Below, one piece after another: positions 11,410-21,156 of a stretch of 37,500 bases of DNA. The notes beneath the pieces are model-generated. The model ran no database searches. It was not told where the DNA came from and was given only the letters and a program-made list of their open reading frames with translations. Where the stretch lies: NCBI GenBank assembly GCA_034096865.1, contig JAWQFJ010008046.1, positions 1 through 37,500 on the forward strand, given 5' to 3'. Position 1 is the stretch's first letter. Every line of letters begins with the position of its first letter. This DNA comes from Theodoxus fluviatilis (taxonomy: Eukaryota > Mollusca > Gastropoda > Cycloneritida > Neritidae). The position numbers were made by a program, and so were the translations under genes.

Positions 11410-12208
11410 ATGCCTCCACGACGAAAATTGGGCGAGTTCGACAGGACACGAGCAGTTGCATGGTTCCAAGATGGTGTTCCCAAGCGTGAAGTGGCCAGAC
11501 GTCTTCAGGTATCAATCTCGGTCATTGTCAGACTGACTCAACGCTACGCAGTCACAGGAAAGACGCAGATCTCGTCGACCAAAAAAGACAACCCCACGTG
11601 AAGATCATCTCATTGAACGACAAGCCCTGCAGACAAGAACAGCCTCTTCCAGCATCATTCGAAGGCAACTGAGGGTGGCAGCTAACGTCAACGTCTGTCA
11701 ACAGACCATACGGAACCGCCTTCATGGGTTTAACCTCCGTTCTCGTCGGCCAGCTGTACGGCCACGCTTAACTCCAACCCATAGGGCGGCACGCCGCGCC
11801 TTCTGCAGACGTCACGTGTGGTGGATACGTCATCAATGGTCCCAGGTCCTATTCAGTGATGAATCACGCTTCACCATGAACCAGGGACCAAGGGCTGTCT
11901 TCCAGGATGACAACGCCCGGGCCCACCGGGCAACAGTGGTCAACGACTTCCTGCAGCAGTCTGGCGTCAACAGAATGGAGTGGCCAGCATGCAGTCCCGA
12001 TTTAAACCCGATTGAGAACCTCTGGGATGAACTCGATCGCAAATAGAGGAGCAACCACCCCCCTCCCAGGGATGCCCAACACCTCTTCCAGATGCTGCAG
12101 GCTGAGTGGCAGGCGCTACCTCAGAGGATCTTCACCAACCTGGTCAACTCCATGAGGACTCGCTGCGTCGAGTGCCAGAACAGCCATGGTGGTTATACGC
12201 ATTACTGA
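11410..12208 (+). pseudogene. Tc1-family transposase, frameshifted, internally deleted, premature stop
   Basis: This was a cut-and-paste transposase acting on the flanking inverted repeats. The start MPPRRKLGEFDRTRAVAWF and the following helix-turn-helix (VPKREVARRLQVS) form the first DNA-binding part; a second HTH-like part contains VCQQTIRNRLHGFNLRSRRP. The catalytic part shows LFSDESRF (first Asp), DDNARAHRA (second Asp) and SPDLNPIENLWDEL (Glu). There are 34 residues between the second Asp and the Glu, i.e. DD34E. Three breaks are visible: a one-base frameshift near 11565; a deletion at about 11880, where SRFTMNQ runs straight into GPRAVFQDDN, missing roughly 75-90 residues compared with the family's usual length of about 340; and a TAG just after DELDRK (about 12044). 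Beyond the TAG the same frame continues through a normal C-terminus ending SHGGYTHY at 12208. It cannot give an active enzyme. Confidence 0.95.
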
Positions 12209-12419
12209 ACTTTTTGGAGCATCAAGATGCCCTGTCTTGTGATTTCAATGATTTTGTGAAATCGAATTTCAATATGTATCCACTTTGATTACATGTACAC
12301 ACCAAACTATTGCTCGAAATTAAACGCAATTTTGTCGTTCTCCATGACGGATGGAATTACAGTTTTGTTAAATTGTAACGCATTGGCTTTCTTCTTATCA
12401 AAGTTATGTCTGAGGGTGC

Positions 12420-12448
12420 AAGTGATCCTTAACTTTTTGTGCGTAGTG
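12420..12448 (-). repeat. Right terminal inverted repeat of the Tc1 element
   Basis: 29 bp perfect reverse complement of 11053-11081, followed by TA at 12449-12450. Confidence 0.97.
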
Positions 12449-13460
12449 TATAAGTATTTTTTAAAAGCTACAAGTGAAATAAAGTTGGTTTATTTTCGGC
12501 CATGTTACCTTGATCACAACTTAAAAAAACACAATTTATAACTGTGGATTTGGACGTCATTCAAAGTGTCTAAAGTGTGCCTGCGCTAACGGAGAAGATT
12601 AAAATATGCGTCCTGCTCCATGTAATTTCACAAACTGTGCCCAACAGTGACAGGAAATGCGGTAATGGTTGCGGTACTTAGTGATACTGCAAATGCGGTA
12701 TCTCATGACTGTGCTAGGGGAATTCAGAGAGTGGATACCGATACATAATGTAATGAGAGCAGTCGCTCTGGTCGGTCATAAGCTATTGCATTAAAGGTAC
12801 ACTGCATTGTTTGATCATTTTCGAGACTCTGCCGTCTCCGCACCTCCACTGTCGAATCTAATACTATGAGCTGTCCTACATTGAACTGAGCAACGACTCG
12901 TGGACAGTCTACTCGTAACACCATCTCCACACAGTGCTGATGATCACACGCCGCGCTATGTGCTCTCTACTATCCGTGTATACATTCATGTTTTAGTCCC
13001 GGATGGGAGGAGCGTGACGAGGGAGCACGTTGCCCATTGATGCGACTCAAAGATATTTGCGGGGAGGGGATGACATACTCGTTTTGTAAACATAAAGCGT
13101 GGTTTCACTCTCACTGGCCTAGTTTTCCTGAAACCCTCGCCTGCAAGGACCGTATTGCTCGCGAGGTGTATGGCAATTTGCAGTTGAGCACTCATTATAT
13201 AATGCGAGAAACTGGAAGATGTTTTACCCTGGGAACCCACACCATGTGAGCTGGGCATGGGAATAGACCCGTCCCGTCTTCCTGAGCAATTCACAAGTGG
13301 CGAACAACCAGGGAATTGAGATGATTTGGTCTTACTCTAACTAGCTCGAGTGTTTTTGTAGGAAATAGCCAGACAAAGCATACACAATCTGATACGCATC
13401 AAAATTTCATTCATTTGTTCTTGCTTATATTCCATTCAAGATATTCGGGCAGTCTGACAT
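12449..13460. other. Unique interval, no gene recognised
   Basis: Right flank of the transposon. A 102-codon minus-strand open frame (12986-13294) and shorter ones are present, without recognisable domains. Confidence 0.5.
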
Positions 13461-13570
13461 GGCTTGTCACGGCAGCGTGTGCTGAGGCACTGCAATACTT
13501 ACCCGCACCTCCGGCTTGTCACGGCAGCGTGTGCTGAGGCACTGCAATACTTACCCGCACCTCCGGCTTG
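13461..13570. repeat. 52-bp perfect tandem duplication
   Basis: 13461-13512 and 13513-13564 are identical (beginning GGCTTGTCACGGCAGCGTGT), and a 6-bp start of a third copy (GGCTTG) follows at 13565-13570. No substitutions between the copies suggests a recent event. Confidence 0.97.
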
Positions 13571-14592
13571 CGATTCCAACAAACCAATTTGCCATGTCTA
13601 TGGGCTATTGCACACGCCACGTGAATACATCATGCGAACCTCACACAAAACCAAAACACCAAACAATGGGAATTGTTGAACTTATGGAAATAAATTTTTA
13701 AAATTACATTAATGAAAACTGACAAACAATGTTGCTTGTACTCATTAACTCACGATATCACAACTCTAAACAAAATGCAGATCAAGTTGAATCGTGAATC
13801 AAGTCAATCAAAACTGTGAGAACAAATCGGTGGAAAATCCATACCAGCTGGACATGTAGTCCAACATCCAAAAATCACACAATGCACACACAGAGCCAGC
13901 GTCCTCACAGAACGTAATCCAATGTAGGTGGACGAGGGTGAATATGATGAAGCATTTAGAGGGTAGTCAGTCTAACAACGCATGCTATGTAGACATGGAG
14001 GATGATATTCAAGTGAAGGGGGTCGTCTCCCAACTTCACTCTCTTGGGATGGATGGCAGGTGAGCACGTAGACATGAGCGCTTACACAACTGAGGCTAGA
14101 GCAATGCGTGCAAGCTGTGGGCCGGATTTCAACCTCTTTTGTGATTTTCTGAAATCAAGTGGCGCCCGGCGTCCATACGCAATGCACTTGATAGAGCTCA
14201 GCATCCGCAAAGCATGCTGGGATAGCAAAGTTTTAATTTAGACCAATCGGAACAGGTTATCTACATCAACTGCCGAGACTTCCCGTTCCGGTTCCCGCCA
14301 AAATTATGTAGCAACAAAACAATAATTTCTCACCAACCATTTAATCAACTACCTACCCGATTTACCAAAAGGTATATAATAATGATTGGCTGTATCTTAT
14401 TCATTCAAATCTAACTAAACAACCCTTTTTCTGACAATCTTTGTCACACTCTCTTCACATCAAGTTTTCCCGCCTCATCAACAGGAGGGGTCATCTCAAA
14501 CAACAACGCGAATGCAGATTTGTATATGAGTTCAACACTGACCTGTCACAAAGCCTGTGAAGGATGATAAGCAGTTAAAGCTTTTTCACTTC
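13571..14592. other. Unique interval, no gene recognised
   Basis: AT-rich. The only local structure noted is a small hairpin pairing AGTGAAG (14012-14018) with CTTCACT (14034-14040). No supported coding region. Confidence 0.45.
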
Positions 14593-14643
14593 TTCATTTA
14601 TTCATTCATCCATCCAATCATCCATCCATCCGTACATCCATCT
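14593..14643. repeat. Short (ATTC)n/(CATC)n microsatellite
   Basis: ATTCATTC passes into CATCCATC with interruptions. Confidence 0.85.
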
Positions 14644-16148
14644 CAAGGAACAGTTTCTGTAAAGCATGCAGGTTCAAAAGCCATAAATCAATTATGCGAT
14701 ATGTCTTTTCCTTGTACCGTAGTACCCATATTATCTATGACTCAGCAATTCTTGTACAGTATTTACAACAGTGTTCTGTTCATGTACAAGTACGATTCTG
14801 TAGTAATGATAACAATAGCTTGACTATGACAGTTTTGGACTCGGTGCCTGTTGTGGTCAAATTCATAATGCATGTAAGTAAAGATGGCATCCTTGATACT
14901 TTTCACACAGACGCGGTCAATTTGGAGGTAAAGTGTAAAGACGATTGCTAATGAATTGCGAGTGAAATATACTCAAGGCACCGCCGTTTCCTTTACAACC
15001 TACCAGTCAACGAAACAAACGTGCTTCCGAGCTCAACGGTACTTTCTGAACATATTCTAGTCCTTTATACGCATACAAACGCAACATTCTTAAATCTTCA
15101 TATTCGATTAATCTACGAGTCGTACGATGATCTCCCTGTGTTGGAAAGAGTGCCGATGTTATCCACAGATTTCCGTCACCAGATACTTAACGACACCATA
15201 GCTGTGTACAAAGTTTAGGGCGTAACATATCATCGTTGCCGTTTTCTTTGGCCGGCGGAGCGTTGCTTTTGTGAAACTCTACTCCTGACTGATGAAAATG
15301 AGGAAAGTTAACGAGGTCTTCTTTCCAATCAAGGCATGGTCCACTTGAAACGAGGCATACTTTGGGGCATACACTTGTTTTAGCGGTGTCGCCGTTTGAT
15401 GCTGTAATTCCGGCCTTTTCCCCTCTGAAATACACGCCAAAGAATCAAGCTTAGAAACAGTTTTATGTTGTTGCTCTATCGGAGAAAGTAATCTGGTCTG
15501 TCGTCTTTTTGTCCATTAACAGAAAATTGTTTCCTTTGCTTTCTTCCAGTATCTGATGAAACGCATCTTCAAACAGCAATTTCATCTCCGACGAATCAAT
15601 CCACTGCGTTGAGTTTCATTACGTTCTCTTTAATGGGAGACTTCATTAGATCTAAGCGCCTTTCCAAATACTAACGGCTGATTTATCTTGGGTAAAAAAA
15701 AACTAGCATTCAAAATAGATCTCAGCACTCCCACAAGGGTGGGGAAGTTTAGGGCGATGAGGATGAGATTCAGCCTACGATCTACTGACCTCTGCAAAAT
15801 GCTGTGCTTGGGGATTCATCCCCTCGCGTCTGCAGAAATAAAGCTTTGGCCCCAAACGAGTGTGACCCGCAGAAAGCCATGGTCCGTCCCAGACCCATAA
15901 AAGGGATTGCAAACGTAGGAAATGGAATGACGGGTTTATTTAATGCAAGCACCCAGATTAACCGAGCAGAAAAACGACAGAGAGGGCTTCTATAGGGGGA
16001 GGCAGCAATGAGCAAAGTGTTTTTTCACACCTCCTCTCCTCTTTCCCTTTTTTCTTGTTACTGACCCCAAGCTCCCCAAAGTTTGCAAATATGTAGTCCT
16101 TAAACTATACATGCTTTTGCAGAGGTCCACAAACCCCCATCCCCACAC

Positions 16149-16151
<3 letters not shown>
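14644..16151. other. Unique interval, no gene recognised
   Basis: Mixed unique DNA with open frames of 60-90 codons on both strands and no recognisable domain, splice framework or RNA gene. Confidence 0.5.

Positions 16152-16224
<73 letters not shown>
16152..16224. repeat. (CT)n microsatellite
   Basis: CT run with a few TTT interruptions, lying just upstream of the first LINE remnant. Confidence 0.97.
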
Positions 16225-16229
<5 letters not shown>

Positions 16230-16272
16230 GGAGCAGATGCACTTGGCCTGAAAGTACATAAAGAAAAGAAAA

Positions 16273-17105
16273 AAAAAGGTAATGGTGATTAGGAATGGTG
16301 GACATTTGGCCCAACACGAAAGATGGTACTTAGGTGAACACGTTTTAGAGACCGTCCTTGAATACAGGCACCTTGGGTCGCTATTCACCACCAAAGTCTC
16401 CTTCAAAATGCTTCATTCAGACCTGTTGTTTCGAGCGAAAGCTAGCGCAACTCAAGTCATTAGATGTATAAGAAAGTTGCAATGTTTATCACCCGATGCA
16501 TTTTTCAAAATGTTTTACGCCCATGTTGCTATATTCCTCTGAGATCTGGGGCATGTACGACAGTTCCGTCATTGAATCTGTTCATTTAGAGACATTCAAT
16601 ATATTGTTTTACCTACCTGTTATTGCACCAAACAAAATAGTTTATGGAGAAACTGAAGGTATCCACTTCGTACAAATGGAATAATCCGATCAAATATATA
16701 CTGATAAAAATTATTGAGAATGGAAAATCTACGTTACCTGAACATGGTGAACAGAATGATGTTGAATTCCAACAATCAAGGAAGTTGGGCATGTAAGATC
16801 AAATAGTTACTGTACAGATATGATTTTGGACAAGTATGGGAAAACCAGAATGTAACAAATGGGCGTGCTTTCATTAGAAAGCTTAAAAGAAGTATGATTT
16901 TAGACTTTAAAGCTGAATGGGCCATGGTCTGGGAAAATAGTGATAGATACACATTTTACAGGAAAATAAAACCTATCTGGATGAAAGAAAAGTATTTGTT
17001 TGCTCTAGACAGAAAGCCCTTTAGAGACGTCTTCATCAGCTTCCGGACAGGATTTAGTGAATTGTACATGTATCCATAAACTCAGATATCACAAAGATGG
17101 CTTAG

Positions 17106-17149
<44 letters not shown>

Positions 17150-17382
17150 CTGAAGAAGTTGAATGTGAAGTGCACGTTCTCCTTGCTTGTCCAGTGTATG
17201 AAGACTTGAGACAGAGATATGCCTCAACACTCAGTGACACGTACACAAGAGAAGAACTGGGAACCTTATTTTCCACACATGGCTTCATTACAATACGTTC
17301 ATTAGCTATGTTCATGTACTATGCATTTAAGCGTAGACAAGATGCTGTAAAGATTGCTGCTGCAGATAAATCAATTTTGTAA
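16273..17382 (+). pseudogene. LINE reverse transcriptase C-terminal region, decayed
   Basis: In frame 1, VIRNGGHLAQHERWYLG followed by YRHLGSLF matches the end of the reverse transcriptase and thumb region of invertebrate LINEs. After a frameshift near 16530 the frame reads SSEIWGMYDSSVIESVH and IVYGET, the conserved tail that follows the polymerase domain. A second shift (about 16680) returns to frame 1 with RKLKRSMILDFKAEWAMVW and FISFRTGFSELY. The end carries CPEEVECEVHVLLACPVYED, the Cys/His cluster seen at the C-terminus of such proteins, and MFMYYAFKRRQ before the stop at 17382. Several stops and two frameshifts show it is dead. A (TA)n run at 17112-17146 sits where the first zinc-cluster residues should be. 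The LINE clade cannot be assigned from this fragment. Confidence 0.82.
17112..17146. repeat. (TA)n microsatellite inside the LINE remnant
   Basis: A run of 35 bp of alternating T and A, directly before the codons for CPEEVE. The frame after it is the same as before it. Confidence 0.95.
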
Positions 17383-17429
17383 GTTGTGATAGGCCCGTAA
17401 CCTAACGAATAAACCATTCGTTCGTTCGT

Positions 17430-17430
<1 letters not shown>

Positions 17431-17461
<31 letters not shown>

Positions 17462-17462
17462 C

Positions 17463-17504
<42 letters not shown>
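17431..17504. repeat. (CT)n microsatellite between two LINE ends
   Basis: CT run with a CTAT and a TCCTCCTC interruption. It starts directly at the (TTCG)n tail of copy 1 and ends directly at the first codons of copy 2. Confidence 0.95.
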
Positions 17505-17507
<3 letters not shown>

Positions 17508-18038
17508 GATTGTCTCTTCGAATCAGGTTTCGCCTACATATGGTACAACAAAGGGACAAATAACGAAAGAAACTTCCTGAAAAACCTTAAGATTAGACTC
17601 CAAGACTGCTATAGACAGAGATGGCATTGTAAGATTACTGAAAGTGAACGTCTGATATTGTACAGTACCTTCAAAAATACGTTTGAATGTGAAAAATATC
17701 TTAGTACCATAAACATAGCAAAATTTAGAGTTGCACTCACACGCTTCCGGTTGGGAGTACACGGACTTAATGGAAACAAGTTATATAGAAGAGAAGAGAT
17801 AAAATGTCCATTCTGTAATGATAACACGGAGGATGAAATGCATCTCTTGTTGGTGTGCCCTACATATGAAGACCCGAGGGAAAAGTACATATAAACATAC
17901 ATCAAATTTATGAATACGCAAGGTTTCATATTCTTGATAGATGGACATGGGTACATAAAAACAAAACACGTCGCCATGTTTTTACACTACGCTCTCAACC
18001 GACGTCAAAGACTTCAAGACGGACGGCAAGTAAGATAA
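17505..18038 (+). pseudogene. LINE C-terminal region, 5'-truncated copy 2, one internal stop
   Basis: One reading frame runs for 178 codons from the end of the (CT)n, beginning KDCLFESGFAYIWYNKG, a motif found C-terminal to the reverse transcriptase of invertebrate LINEs. It continues through LKIRLQDCYRQRWH, FRVALTRFRLGVHGLN and the Cys/His cluster IKCPFCNDNTEDEMHLLLVC (Cys-x2-Cys, His, Cys), then PTYEDPREKYI. A single TAA (17892-17894) breaks it. The same frame then resumes to HVAMFLHYALNRRQ and ends at 18038. Compared with copy 1 the sequence is clearly related but diverged, so this is a second insertion and not a recent tandem duplication. It is in better condition than copy 1. Confidence 0.82.
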
Positions 18039-18296
18039 TTATGTATCCTGGGTTTTTAGCAGATAATTAGTTGACATTGTGTAGACTAAATAAAACAACT
18101 GATCCAATAATACTGAGTGCGTCATCTATCATTATGCTGTAACTGATTCGGGGGAAAATTACAATGTTGTTTTCGTACATTGTACGACACAATTGTTGGT
18201 TACCGATTGAAGTACTTTTGCTGTAATCAAGAATCTTCAGCGACTGATGAGTATGTAAAATGTTGTGGCGGGCCGTCGGCCTTACTGTAAAGTTTC

Positions 18297-18300
<4 letters not shown>
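18039..18300. other. LINE 3' flank, no feature seen
   Basis: Short AT-rich unique stretch with an AATAAA-like string near 18090 (possible polyadenylation signal of LINE copy 2). Confidence 0.4.
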
Positions 18301-18389
<89 letters not shown>

Positions 18390-18604
18390 CTCCTCCTCCT
18401 CCTCCTCCTCCTCCCCCACCCTCTCTCTCTTTCTTTCTTTCCCTATCTTTCTGTCTTTCCCTATCTTTCTTTCTTTCCCTATCTTTCTTTCTTTCCCTAT
18501 CTTTCTTTCTTTCCCTATCTTTCTTTCTTTCCCTATCTTTCTTTCTTTCCCTATCTTTCTTTCTTTCCCTATCTTTCTTTCTTTCCCCCTCTTTCCCTCC
18601 CTCC

Positions 18605-18667
<63 letters not shown>

Positions 18668-18668
18668 T
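18301..18668. repeat. Pure pyrimidine tract: (TC)n, (TCC)n, 18-bp satellite, (TC)n
   Basis: (TC)n to about 18386, then (TCC)n to about 18413. About nine copies of an 18-bp unit follow, with CCCTAT at 18441, 18459, 18477, 18495, 18513, 18531, 18549 and 18567 and a changed copy at 18585. A second long (TC)n ends at about 18665. The A in each 18-bp unit is almost the only purine. Open frames of 130-230 codons on both strands (Ser-Leu or Arg-Glu repeats) are artefacts. Confidence 0.98.
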
Positions 18669-19002
18669 TTTCTCTCTCTCGTTTGTCAAAAACGCTCAGC
18701 TCTGGCGAGGTTTCCTGCAGTTTGATTATTTTCCAGTTTCTCTCATTCGTAATCCACCTATTATATCTGCTGCTTTTCAATCCCCTAGATTTGTCTTCTG
18801 TCCGCCCCCCTGTTTCTGCAACCTGTCATCCTCTTTGTCGCTGCAGACAGCGTGGAACTCCAGCCAGGCTGGGTGTGCGTGTATGATAATGCACAACAGC
18901 GATAACAATGATGACGATAGCTATAATGACATGCGACTATGCATGATAAACTAGGCTAAAGTTGGCGAAACAAGTTTCGAGGAAACGCCGACGGAAAATG
19001 TC
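18669..19002. other. Unique interval, no gene recognised
   Basis: No supported feature. Open frames reaching in from the pyrimidine tract end here. Confidence 0.45.
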
Positions 19003-19787
19003 GTCAACGCACTATCCCTGCGTTCCGTTGTACTCTGCTTCATCTCTGCTGTCTTAGCACACCAATCCCAGCATTCCTGCAATGACCTCTCACCCAGTGA
19101 CAGAGGTCAGATTTCTGTGCAGGTAGCCCAGCAGCTGGAGCATCTCAGAAGGCGTTTTAACTGCTTCACACTGGAGTGCGCCAAATGCTGTGCCTAGCAA
19201 CATTGAAAATACATCGCCAGTAGTCGCACCTGATTAGCTCTTATTAAGCATAAATTTTAGTGGAAGTCACTCCCGCAATTGCACGGTATAAATGCTTCGA
19301 GCCATGGAGCTTAAAGCTATGGAAGTGACAGACGTGCCGATTGCTTTCCAATTTCGAAGAAATTCATATTTTAGTGCTTTCATCACCGTGGCAGACTAGG
19401 TTGCGTGTCATCGTTTGATACACAATGTATGTAGGAAACGTCGGCATTTATACCCATGCTTTAACGAAGTAGCAGACGACACATCTTTTGGGATTTTCCT
19501 CGACCTTCCTTTATGACTGGTGATTGTTATCTCCCTTATGTTATCGATGATAATCGACCCTAATACTTTTATGAAGTCGTCTCTTTGATCAATAGGGATA
19601 ACATTGAATGTGAGATTATTTTGGGGATTCATGTATCCAAAGAGGGCCTCCGAAACCCTCTACGTAAAATGATGATGTGATTCTTACGTCATTAAAAACC
19701 GCAACCAATCAAAACTCCTCAGCCTGCTACGATTCCACGCCGAGATGAGGCAGCCTGCAACGGAACGCAGGGTGTGTTACGTGACGG
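19003..19787. mobile_element. Candidate MITE-like element bounded by imperfect inverted repeats
   Basis: CCCTGCGTTCCGTTG at 19016-19030 is the exact reverse complement of 19758-19772. The similarity extends outward (CGTCAACGCAC on the left against CGTCACGTAAC from the right) and inward (CTGCTTCATCTC against CTGCCTCATCTC), about 40-45 bp per arm with small indels. The roughly 690 bp between the arms has no recognisable transposase. No target-site duplication could be fixed, so the outer borders are approximate. It could be a non-autonomous DNA transposon or an older inverted duplication. Confidence 0.5.
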
Positions 19788-20010
19788 CTTACCTGAACAG
19801 TGTATTACAGTAAACTATTACAGATGTCTTCTATGAACAAGCTGTTTTCTCTGGGAGGTGTGAGCCGTGAGGACTGAGGACATTAATCACAACTGGCATC
19901 ACCCGAGTTGGCTCGTCAAGGAAGCACTGATGCGCACAACAGTTGTTGCTCTCTTCTCTGCAATATCTTGATGTACGGGGGTTCTCCTGGCTTGCGCTAG
20001 GAAGTCACAG

Positions 20011-20339
20011 TGACAGACTCCGGTGATCGTTTCCAACGAACTTTATTCACACACTGATCGACTACAGTGGTGAAAATCAGCCAACAGCAATAATCGTCGC
20101 ACTACGTCGCAGCTTCACTCTGCTTACAGTACTGCAGAGGCTCGCTAGCACACAGCAGAAACTCGCTCTGTACAGGGTCAAAGCTCTCACCTTTAACTCT
20201 GTCGTATCTGCTGCTCTCTTCTCTCACTCGCTTCCGCTCCTTATATACCTTTACACAATTTCTAGAAACTACCAGCACATTGTCGAACACACTCCCACAT
20301 TCCTAACTGCGTCGCGACTGACTTATTGTGTCACAACAA
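20011..20339 (-). other. Possible LTR-like or promoter-containing segment, minus strand
   Basis: On the minus strand a TATATAAG box (complement at about 20240-20248) is followed about 200 bp later by AATAAA (complement at 20042-20047), the spacing expected in a retrotransposon LTR. TGTTGTGACAC on the minus strand at about 20339 and a CTGTCA end at 20011 are plausible termini, but flanking duplications do not match convincingly; a longer version ending near 20453 is equally possible. The alternative is an ordinary gene promoter. Confidence 0.25.
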
Positions 20340-20787
20340 GCTAATATTAGCCTAACTCGGTCGCGCGCGGGTCAAGGCCGTGACCTGACCGATACACAAC
20401 AATCAACTGCGCCTGCGACGGTGCCAGTAGCTTCGAGAAAACGTCACAACACAGTCTACCAAACAAGACATTTGGGACGCCAATCTGCTTTTGCATGGTA
20501 TGCTGCATCCTACTTGGTTCCGATACGACAAATGCAGGACGTAATGTTACTTAACAGTGACCGACAGGCAGCTTAAACTGACCTCAGATTCATGCACAAG
20601 ACAACTTAAACTTAATTAGGAGGGCGATCAGGGATTTGCGTTGGTTATTTACAATTGCTTATATACCATAGGTACATAAATATTGCAAATGATATTGAGT
20701 ATATCTGCACTTTGATTATTACTAAATGAACGGGTAGCCTTATTTTTAAAGAGTCAGATCTCATAGGGAGAAGCAAAAGAGAACCGG
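20340..20787. other. Unique interval, no gene recognised
   Basis: An 82-codon open frame (20328-20576) has no recognisable domain. The end is AT-rich. No supported feature. Confidence 0.4.
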
Positions 20788-21156
20788 GACAATCCAGTAT
20801 GTTTGACGCTGGCATTGCTGACAGTTACAGGGATCTTTGCCGACACTCTGGATACAACAGTGTTGCATTCATGGACAATCCAGCAAGTTTGACGCTGGCA
20901 TTGCTGACAGTTACAGGGATCTTTGCCGACACTCTGGAGACAACAGTGTTTCATTCATGGACAATCCAGCAAGTTTGACGCTGGCATTGCTGACAGTTAC
21001 AGGGATCTTTGCCGACACTCTGAAGACAACAGTGTTTCATTCATGGACAATCCAGCAAGTCTGACGCTGGCATTGCTGACAGTTACAGGGATCTTTGCCG
21101 ACACTCTGGAGACAACAGTGTTTCATTCATGGACAATCCAGCAAGTTTGACGCTGG
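20788..21156. repeat. 86-bp satellite, left part
   Basis: GACGCTGGCATTGCTGACAG starts at 20805, 20891, 20977 and 21063 (full copies), and GACGCTGG again at 21149: an exact 86-bp period. The array is cut at 21156 by the LTR insertion and continues after it. Confidence 0.97.

Larger units (their letters stand above)
11053..12448 (+). mobile_element. Tc1-type DNA transposon, non-autonomous, 1,396 bp
   Basis: Perfect 29-bp terminal inverted repeats (beginning CACTACGCACAAAAAGTTAA) define the element. Both ends are flanked by TA at 11051-11052 and 12449-12450, the target duplication of Tc1/mariner elements. Inside is one plus-strand transposase remnant with the DD34E signature of the Tc1 group. 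The element is shorter than the usual Tc1-like length of about 1.6 kb or more because part of the catalytic domain is deleted. Perfect ends beside a broken gene mean it could have been mobilised in trans or is a fairly young insertion. Confidence 0.97.
16273..17430 (+). mobile_element. LINE (non-LTR retrotransposon) 3' end, 5'-truncated copy 1
   Basis: The segment contains the C-terminal part of a LINE ORF2-like protein (see the pseudogene entry), then a short 3' untranslated region with AATAAA at about 17410 and a (TTCG)n tail (CGTTCGTTCGTTC) ending at about 17430. A missing 5' part and a simple-repeat 3' tail are typical of target-primed reverse transcription. The left edge is not sharply defined. 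Confidence 0.8.

Noticed and set aside
18260..18954. Long Ser-Leu and Arg-Glu open frames on both strands
   Set aside because: Translations of the polypyrimidine tract.
19186..19199. RFX X-box-like string TGTGCCTAGCAAC
   Set aside because: One base short of the usual spacing and no associated promoter.
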